Shown here piece by piece: positions 12,970 through 16,862 of a stretch of 16,862 nt of DNA (position 1 is its first letter; every line of letters starts with the position of its first letter). The notes beneath the pieces are model-generated. The model did no database searches. It was not told where the DNA came from and was given only the letters and a program-made list of their open reading frames with translations. This DNA is from Chloroflexota bacterium (GTDB taxonomy: Bacteria; Chloroflexota; Limnocylindria; QHBO01), in NCBI GenBank assembly GCA_013820865.1, contig JACDHU010000012.1, positions 1 through 16,862 on the forward strand, written 5' to 3'. The position numbers and the translations under genes are program-made.

Positions 12970-14328
12970 ATGGCGATCGATCGGTCCTGGCTGGCAGGCG
13001 TCATGGCGCGCGAGCAGCATCGGTTCAGCGATGCGCATCCCCGCTCCGCGGTGCTGTTCGAACGAGCGCGGCTCTCCCTGCTCGGCGGCGTGCCGATGAA
13101 CTGGATGAGCAAGTGGCCGGGTGCGTTCCCACCCTTCGTCGCCGACGCCCGCGGCGGCCGCTTCACGTGCGTGGACGGGCACGACTACGTGGACCTGTGC
13201 CTGGGGGACACCGGTGCCATGACCGGGCACTCCCCCGCTGCCACCGTTACTGCCATCCAGCGCCAGGTGACCCGCGGCCTCACGTTCATGCTACCGACGG
13301 AGGATGCCGTCTGGGTCGGCGAGGAGCTGCAGCGCCGGTTCGGGCTCCCCTTCTGGCAGTTCGCGCTGACCGCAACCGATGCCAACCGCTTCGCCCTTCG
13401 CCTGGCACGCCAGATCACGCACCGCCCGAAGGTCATCGTCTACGACTACTGCTATCACGGAACCGTGGATGAAGCCTTCATCACCCTGCGCGATGAAGGG
13501 GGCGTGGCGCGCGACGGCAATCTGGGTCCGCCTGTAGATCCGGCCGTGACCACGCGCGTGGTGGCGTGGAACGACCTGGACGCTCTGGAGGCCGCGCTGG
13601 CGCACGGCGACGTGGCCGCGGTCCTTGCCGAGCCGGTGATGACGAACATCGGCATCGTCGAGCCGGATCCGGGATACCACGATGCTCTCCGCGACCTGAC
13701 GCGACAGTACGGGACCTTACTCATCATCGACGAGACCCACACCATCTGTGCCGGACCCGGCGGGTACACGCGGGAGGCGAGCCTCCAGCCGGACATGCTC
13801 GTCATCGGCAAGGCGATCGCAGGCGGTATCCCTGCGGGGACCTATGGGTTCACCGCCGACGTCGCAGCGCGCATCGCACGCGAGATCGAGCTCGAGCACT
13901 GTGACGTGGGTGGAATCGGCGGGACGTTGGCGGGAAACGCGCTCAGCATGGCCGCCATGCGGGCAACGCTCGAGTCGGCCCTGACGACGGAGGCATTCGG
14001 CCACACCATTCCGCTGGCCGAGCGATGGACGAGCGGCGTGCAGTCCGCCATCGATGCGTCCGCGCTGCCGTGGCACGTGACGCGCCTGGGCTGCCGTGCG
14101 GAGTACCTGTTCGGCCCTGATCGACCTCGCACCGGCGCACAGGCGGCGGCAATGGATGACTTCGAGCTCCAGCGCTTCACCCACCTGTATGCCCTGAATC
14201 GCGGTGTGCTCCTGACCCCATTCCACAACATGGCGCTCGTGGCACCGCAGGCCACGGTGGCCGACATCGATCGGCATACGCAGGTCTTCGAAGAAATGGC
14301 CGCAGAAGTCGGAGCGCACCAATCATGA
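12970..14328 (+). CDS. Class III PLP aminotransferase, glutamate-1-semialdehyde-aminomutase-like
   Basis: The 452-residue product is a fold-type I PLP enzyme of the class III aminotransferase/HemL group. It shows GGRFTCVDGHDYVDLCLGD (62-80), DETHTICAGPGGY (254-266) with the cofactor-binding Asp254, the PLP lysine K281 in VIGKAIAGGIPAG, and GGTLAGNALSMAAM (317-330). The phosphate-binding segment usually read as SGSEA is altered here to TATDANRFALRLAR (134-147). It is probably a cytoplasmic aminotransferase or aminomutase acting on an amino acid or amine; HemL itself is less likely because of the altered motif and longer N-terminus. The ATG at 12970 has GGAGG nine bases upstream, better than the ATG at 12922 that extends it by 16 residues. 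Confidence 0.87.
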   Translation: MAIDRSWLAGVMAREQHRFSDAHPRSAVLFERARLSLLGGVPMNWMSKWPGAFPPFVADARGGRFTCVDGHDYVDLCLGDTGAMTGHSPAATVTAIQRQVTRGLTFMLPTEDAVWVGEELQRRFGLPFWQFALTATDANRFALRLARQITHRPKVIVYDYCYHGTVDEAFITLRDEGGVARDGNLGPPVDPAVTTRVVAWNDLDALEAALAHGDVAAVLAEPVMTNIGIVEPDPGYHDALRDLTRQYGTLLIIDETHTICAGPGGYTREASLQPDMLVIGKAIAGGIPAGTYGFTADVAARIAREIELEHCDVGGIGGTLAGNALSMAAMRATLESALTTEAFGHTIPLAERWTSGVQSAIDASALPWHVTRLGCRAEYLFGPDRPRTGAQAAAMDDFELQRFTHLYALNRGVLLTPFHNMALVAPQATVADIDRHTQVFEEMAAEVGAHQS

Positions 14329-14368
14329 TGGGGTCGATTCCGGCATCGGCCTTGCTGAGAGACCGGGC

Positions 14369-14800
14369 ATGGCGGGGATGATCTGGGTCAGCGATCGCGA
14401 AGCCGGGATCAGGCTCCTGTGGAGGGAGCTGCTACCGGATGCCGAGGTGATCGCTCCGGACGAGCTGGAGTCGCGCCTGTCGATCGGCCAACGTCCCAAC
14501 GCCCTCATCATCGATGGAACCCAGCTCCTCTCGCTCGCTCCTCCCATCCGGGCGGAGCTTCTGTCGCTACCCCGGGTGCTCGTCTGCACGGGCCAACTCC
14601 TGGTCTCGATGCCGATGGACCTCATCTCGGGACCAGGCGTCGCGGTCCTGGCCAAGCCGTTCTGTGTCGAGGACCTCGAGGCGGCTGCCGAGTGGATTCA
14701 TGGGGTACCGACGGCCGTTCATCCCGATGGCGTTCCATTCGGCGTACTCGTGCAGCGCCGACGGTTGCGACGCCCCGGCGGCCGGCTCCTGACCCGCTGA
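14369..14800 (+). CDS. Stand-alone response-regulator receiver-like protein
   Basis: The 143-residue product looks like a single receiver (REC) domain without an output domain. The beta1 strand reads MIWVSDREAG (acidic Asp-Glu pair), beta3 ends with Asp in NALIIDGTQ (candidate phosphoacceptor, about Asp49), beta4 gives VLVCTGQ (Thr) and beta5 VAVLAKPFCVEDL (the conserved Lys-Pro). All the key phosphorylation-site positions are therefore present, but overall similarity is low. Its last 30 residues are basic and of no recognised fold. The start is uncertain between ATG 14369 and ATG 14378. It lies 40 bases after the aminotransferase gene on the same strand, and no histidine kinase is in the window. 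Confidence 0.55.
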   Translation: MAGMIWVSDREAGIRLLWRELLPDAEVIAPDELESRLSIGQRPNALIIDGTQLLSLAPPIRAELLSLPRVLVCTGQLLVSMPMDLISGPGVAVLAKPFCVEDLEAAAEWIHGVPTAVHPDGVPFGVLVQRRRLRRPGGRLLTR

Positions 14801-14816
14801 CCGCGAACGCGCCCGG

Positions 14817-14822
14817 TATCAT
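14817..14822 (+). promoter_or_regulatory. Probable -10 box of ltaE (leaderless type)
   Basis: TATCAT ends seven bases before the ltaE ATG and matches the -10 hexamer of infC exactly. Only CGCGGGA lies between, with no strong Shine-Dalgarno, so transcription probably starts at the ATG. No -35 match at 16-18 bases. Confidence 0.5.
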
Positions 14823-14829
14823 CGCGGGA

Positions 14830-15876
14830 ATGACCGCCCGGATCGATCTGCGCTCCGACACCGTGACTCTGCCCGCTCCCGCCATGCGCCATGCCATGGC
14901 CACCGCGGAGGTCGGCGATGACCAGTACGGGGAGGATCCATCGGTCAACCGGCTCCAGGAAGAAGTGTCCGTGCTGCTCGGCACCGAAGCCGCCCTCTTC
15001 CTGCCGACCGGCACCATGACCAATCAGGTCGCCCTCCGAACGCTGACTCGTCCTGGTGACGACGTGCTGGTTCCCACCGAGTCGCACCTCGTGTTGCATG
15101 AGACCGGCGCCGGCGCCGCCAACGCCGGGGTTCAGTTCAGCGAGATCGGCCACGGTGGCACCTTTGACGCCGATGACGTCCGCACTGCCATCAAGCCACG
15201 CGGGCACCTCGTATATCCACCCACGAGCCTCCTCGTGGTCGAGAACACTCACAACCGCGGGGGCGGTATCGTCCTCGTCGCCGATACGCTGCGCGACGCG
15301 CTCACGGTCGCACGCGAGAACGGGCTGGCGACCTACCTCGACGGCGCCCGCGTCCTCAACGCGGCCATCGCCAGCGGCCGGCCGCCCGCCGAGCTGACAC
15401 GCGGATTTGACCTGGTCGGCATGTCGCTGTCGAAGGGCCTCGGTGCCCCGGCCGGCTCGATGCTCGCGGGGTCGTCGGAGCTGATCATCCGGGCGCACCG
15501 ATACCGCCGCATGGCGGGGGGCGCCATGCGCCAGGCCGGCATCCTGGCGGCGGCAGGCTCATATGCACTGGCGCACAACATCGAACGATTGGCCGAGGAC
15601 CACGACAACGCCCGTCTGCTAGCCGACGATCTGCTCCTTGGCGACGACATCGAGCTCGATCTGAGTACGGTGCAGACGAACATCGTCGTCTTTCGACTCG
15701 TCGAGCGACGAGGCGTGCCCGACGCGGCCACCTTTGTCGAGCGCTGTCGCGAGCGTGGCGTGCTCGTGAATCAGTTCGGCCCGCGCGTCGTACGGGCGGT
15801 CACTCACCTTGACGTCAGCGCTGATGGCTGCCGCGCGGGAGCGAAGGTGATGCGCGCCGTGGCTGACGGTCGCTAG
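14830..15876 (+). CDS. ltaE: Low-specificity L-threonine aldolase
   Basis: The 348-residue protein is a fold-type I PLP enzyme that cleaves L-threonine and L-allo-threonine to glycine and acetaldehyde. Family landmarks are IDLRSDTVTLP (5-15), GDDQYGEDPSVNRLQ (29-43), LFLPTGTMTNQ (57-67), the cofactor-stacking His86 (ESHLVLHE), VVENTHNRGGG (136-146), YLDGARVLNAA (169-179) and the PLP lysine K202 in MSLSKGLGAPAGS. All are intact and length fits the family. The ATG at 14830 starts directly at the conserved N-terminus; the open frame continues upstream but without similarity. It lies 29 bases after the receiver gene but probably has its own promoter. It converges on msrB, the two genes overlapping by four bases at a shared CTAG. 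Confidence 0.95.
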   Translation: MTARIDLRSDTVTLPAPAMRHAMATAEVGDDQYGEDPSVNRLQEEVSVLLGTEAALFLPTGTMTNQVALRTLTRPGDDVLVPTESHLVLHETGAGAANAGVQFSEIGHGGTFDADDVRTAIKPRGHLVYPPTSLLVVENTHNRGGGIVLVADTLRDALTVARENGLATYLDGARVLNAAIASGRPPAELTRGFDLVGMSLSKGLGAPAGSMLAGSSELIIRAHRYRRMAGGAMRQAGILAAAGSYALAHNIERLAEDHDNARLLADDLLLGDDIELDLSTVQTNIVVFRLVERRGVPDAATFVERCRERGVLVNQFGPRVVRAVTHLDVSADGCRAGAKVMRAVADGR

Positions 15877-16295
15877 ACCTGTTCCATCGGCTCGACATCG
15901 GCTTTGTCGAGGGTGAGCGAAGCTGAGTTGATGCAGTAGCGCAGCCCAGTTGGCTGCTCCGGAGCATCGTCGAAGATGTGACCCAGGTGGCCGCCGCAGC
16001 GCGAGCAGTGCACCTCGGTGCGCGTCATGAAAAACGCACGGTCGGTGTGGGTCTCGACCGCATCGGACTCCATCGGCTGATAGAAGGACGGCCATCCGGA
16101 TCCGGAGTCGAACTTCGTGCTGGCGTCGAACAGTTCGGCGCCACAGCCGGCGCAACGGTAGACGCCGGAGCCGTGCTCATCCCAGTACGCGCCGCTGAAC
16201 GCGGGCTCGGTGCCAGCCTCCCGCAGGACGCGGTGCTGTTCCGGTGTCAGCTCCGAGCGCCATTCGGCTTCGGACTTCTCGATCTTCTGTGTCAT
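15873..16295 (-). CDS. msrB: Peptide-methionine (R)-S-oxide reductase MsrB
   Basis: The 140-residue protein reduces methionine-R-sulfoxide in oxidised proteins. It has the zinc ligands C48xxC51 (CAGC) and C97xxC100 (CSRC), the substrate segment FDSGSGWPSF (62-71), and the catalytic Cys121 in LRYCINSASL. No signal peptide is present, so it acts in the cytoplasm. The start ATG at 16295 has TAGCCT six bases upstream and no ribosome binding site, suggesting a leaderless mRNA. No msrA is fused or adjacent. Its TAG stop shares the palindrome CTAG with the ltaE stop on the other strand. Confidence 0.96.
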   Translation of the reverse strand: MTQKIEKSEAEWRSELTPEQHRVLREAGTEPAFSGAYWDEHGSGVYRCAGCGAELFDASTKFDSGSGWPSFYQPMESDAVETHTDRAFFMTRTEVHCSRCGGHLGHIFDDAPEQPTGLRYCINSASLTLDKADVEPMEQV

Positions 16296-16301
16296 GCAAA
16301 T

Positions 16302-16307
16302 AGGCTA
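16302..16307 (-). promoter_or_regulatory. Probable -10 box of msrB
   Basis: TAGCCT on the minus strand ends six bases before the msrB ATG. The bases between (ATTTGC) contain no ribosome binding site. Confidence 0.45.
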
Positions 16308-16440
16308 CGCCTTACGGCCGCCGCGCGCATCAGAGCGTGGCACTGGCCATGCGGCCGGTGTAGGGCACCGACACTTTGTCGCGTGATCGGACCGCCGTTC
16401 GGCGGAGGTGAGCGAGGCGAGCGTCCGGGACGATTCATGC

Positions 16441-16862
16441 ATGGCACTCCGTCGAGACGCGGCTCCCTCCGCCCACACCGATCCCCCGCTCCTCATGCTC
16501 CTTGCCGGACTGGGAGCGGTGACCCTGACCATCGCACTCGCGTCGGCGTTCGCACTCTCCGCCGTTCGGTTCGGTCCGTGGTCACCACCGCCAGCCGCTG
16601 CCCCGACAGTCCCCTCGCCGACCGCAAGTGACACTCCGACGAAATCTCCGCAGCCGACGAGCTCACCAACCTGGGTCGGCGTCGGCGGCTACGAGCAGGC
16701 GCTGCGCACGAGCGCTCGCGCCGGGCATTCCGAACACCAGCTCGGAACCGCGATCGACGTCACCAGCGAGGGCGGGCAGGCACCGTGGGAATACGCCGAT
16801 TGGGCCTCGACGCCGGCCGGAACGTGGATGGCGGATAACGCGTGGCGCTACGGCTTCGTGAT
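16441..16862 (+). CDS. Membrane-anchored VanY/M15-type D-Ala-D-Ala carboxypeptidase, 5' part
   Basis: The 140 visible codons run off the right edge. A single hydrophobic span lies at about 17-40, then a Pro/Ser/Thr-rich linker (about 46-77). The start of an M15B domain follows, with the zinc motif GHSEHQLGTAIDV (95-107, ligands H99 and D106) and TPAGTWMADNAWRYGFV (124-140). Such enzymes trim the terminal D-Ala of peptidoglycan stem peptides outside the membrane. Only about 20 residues separate the linker from the GHSEH motif, so the usual first part of the domain, with its Tyr-Arg-Ser and Gln substrate residues, seems absent. The start is uncertain: ATG 16441 has a weak GGGA upstream; an in-frame GTG lies at 16408. 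Confidence 0.8.
   Translation, partial: MALRRDAAPSAHTDPPLLMLLAGLGAVTLTIALASAFALSAVRFGPWSPPPAAAPTVPSPTASDTPTKSPQPTSSPTWVGVGGYEQALRTSARAGHSEHQLGTAIDVTSEGGQAPWEYADWASTPAGTWMADNAWRYGFV

Noticed and set aside
12870..13166. N-terminal extension of the molybdoenzyme to 13166
   Set aside because: It would overlap the aminotransferase gene by about 200 bases; the ATG at 12869 sits behind a -10-like box and begins the protein at its membrane part.
11325..13472. Very long open frame (715 codons) on the plus strand
   Set aside because: It lies opposite the molybdoenzyme and its product has no family signature. Long antisense frames are common in GC-rich coding DNA, and the minus-strand gene has clear motifs.
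16392..16405. CCGCCG-TT-CGGCGG hairpin between msrB and the VanY gene
   Set aside because: It is short and GC-rich, with no T-run, and lies between divergent starts where a terminator is not expected; such stems are frequent in this base composition.
1..16862. tRNA genes, CRISPR arrays, insertion sequences, integrase or phage genes
   Set aside because: I saw no cloverleaf, regularly spaced repeats, terminal inverted repeats or transposase motifs on either strand.

Overview
This is a GC-rich chromosomal window from a free-living bacterium. There is no rRNA, tRNA, CRISPR array, insertion sequence or phage gene in it. Genes are tightly packed: the largest gap between genes is about 150 bases, and several neighbours overlap or share stop codons. 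The thrS - infC - rpmI - rplT - pheS block is ordinary bacterial housekeeping. The mix of small Zn-ribbon and PLP enzymes, a membrane-anchored sulfite-oxidase-type molybdoenzyme, a PilZ-bearing family 2 glycosyltransferase and a VanY-type carboxypeptidase, together with leaderless-looking starts, suggests a Chloroflexota or similar terrabacterial lineage. That assignment is inference; no marker gene here settles it.

Layout. Positions 1-4053 (minus strand) hold the translation block, read in the order thrS, a small VOC-fold gene, infC, rpmI, rplT and the N-terminal third of pheS, which runs off the left edge. infC has its own sigma70-type promoter and a hairpin leader, and appears to start at a non-AUG codon. 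Positions 4105-6720 (minus) hold paaA-paaB-paaC-paaD, the oxygenase core and maturation factor of the phenylacetyl-CoA epoxidase; no paaE reductase is visible. Positions 6748-7998 (minus) hold a DUF2171/PRC-barrel-like small protein and a diacylglycerol/lipid kinase.

Positions 8048-9253 (plus) encode a secreted two-domain protein with a caspase-like His/Cys signature followed by an RlpA-like double-psi beta-barrel. It converges on a BcsA-like glycosyltransferase with a C-terminal PilZ domain (9261-11234, minus), preceded on the same strand by a multi-span molybdopterin oxidoreductase (11301-12869). A class III aminotransferase diverges from that gene at 12970 and is followed on the plus strand by a stand-alone receiver-domain protein and a threonine aldolase (ltaE). 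ltaE converges on msrB, and the two share a CTAG stop. The window ends inside a VanY/M15-type peptidase gene whose visible domain looks shortened.

A recurrent regulatory pattern is the most general observation. Six genes (thrS, paaA, the DUF2171 gene, the molybdoenzyme, ltaE, msrB) have a TAnnnT hexamer ending 6-9 bases before the start codon and no Shine-Dalgarno sequence. That is what leaderless transcription looks like. Many of the other genes (for example paaC, paaD, infC, the aminotransferase) have purine-rich ribosome binding sites. I found no complete, obviously new multi-gene system. The best candidates for something undescribed are the caspase-like/double-psi barrel secreted protein, the molybdoenzyme with an internal twin-arginine motif, and the non-AUG infC leader.
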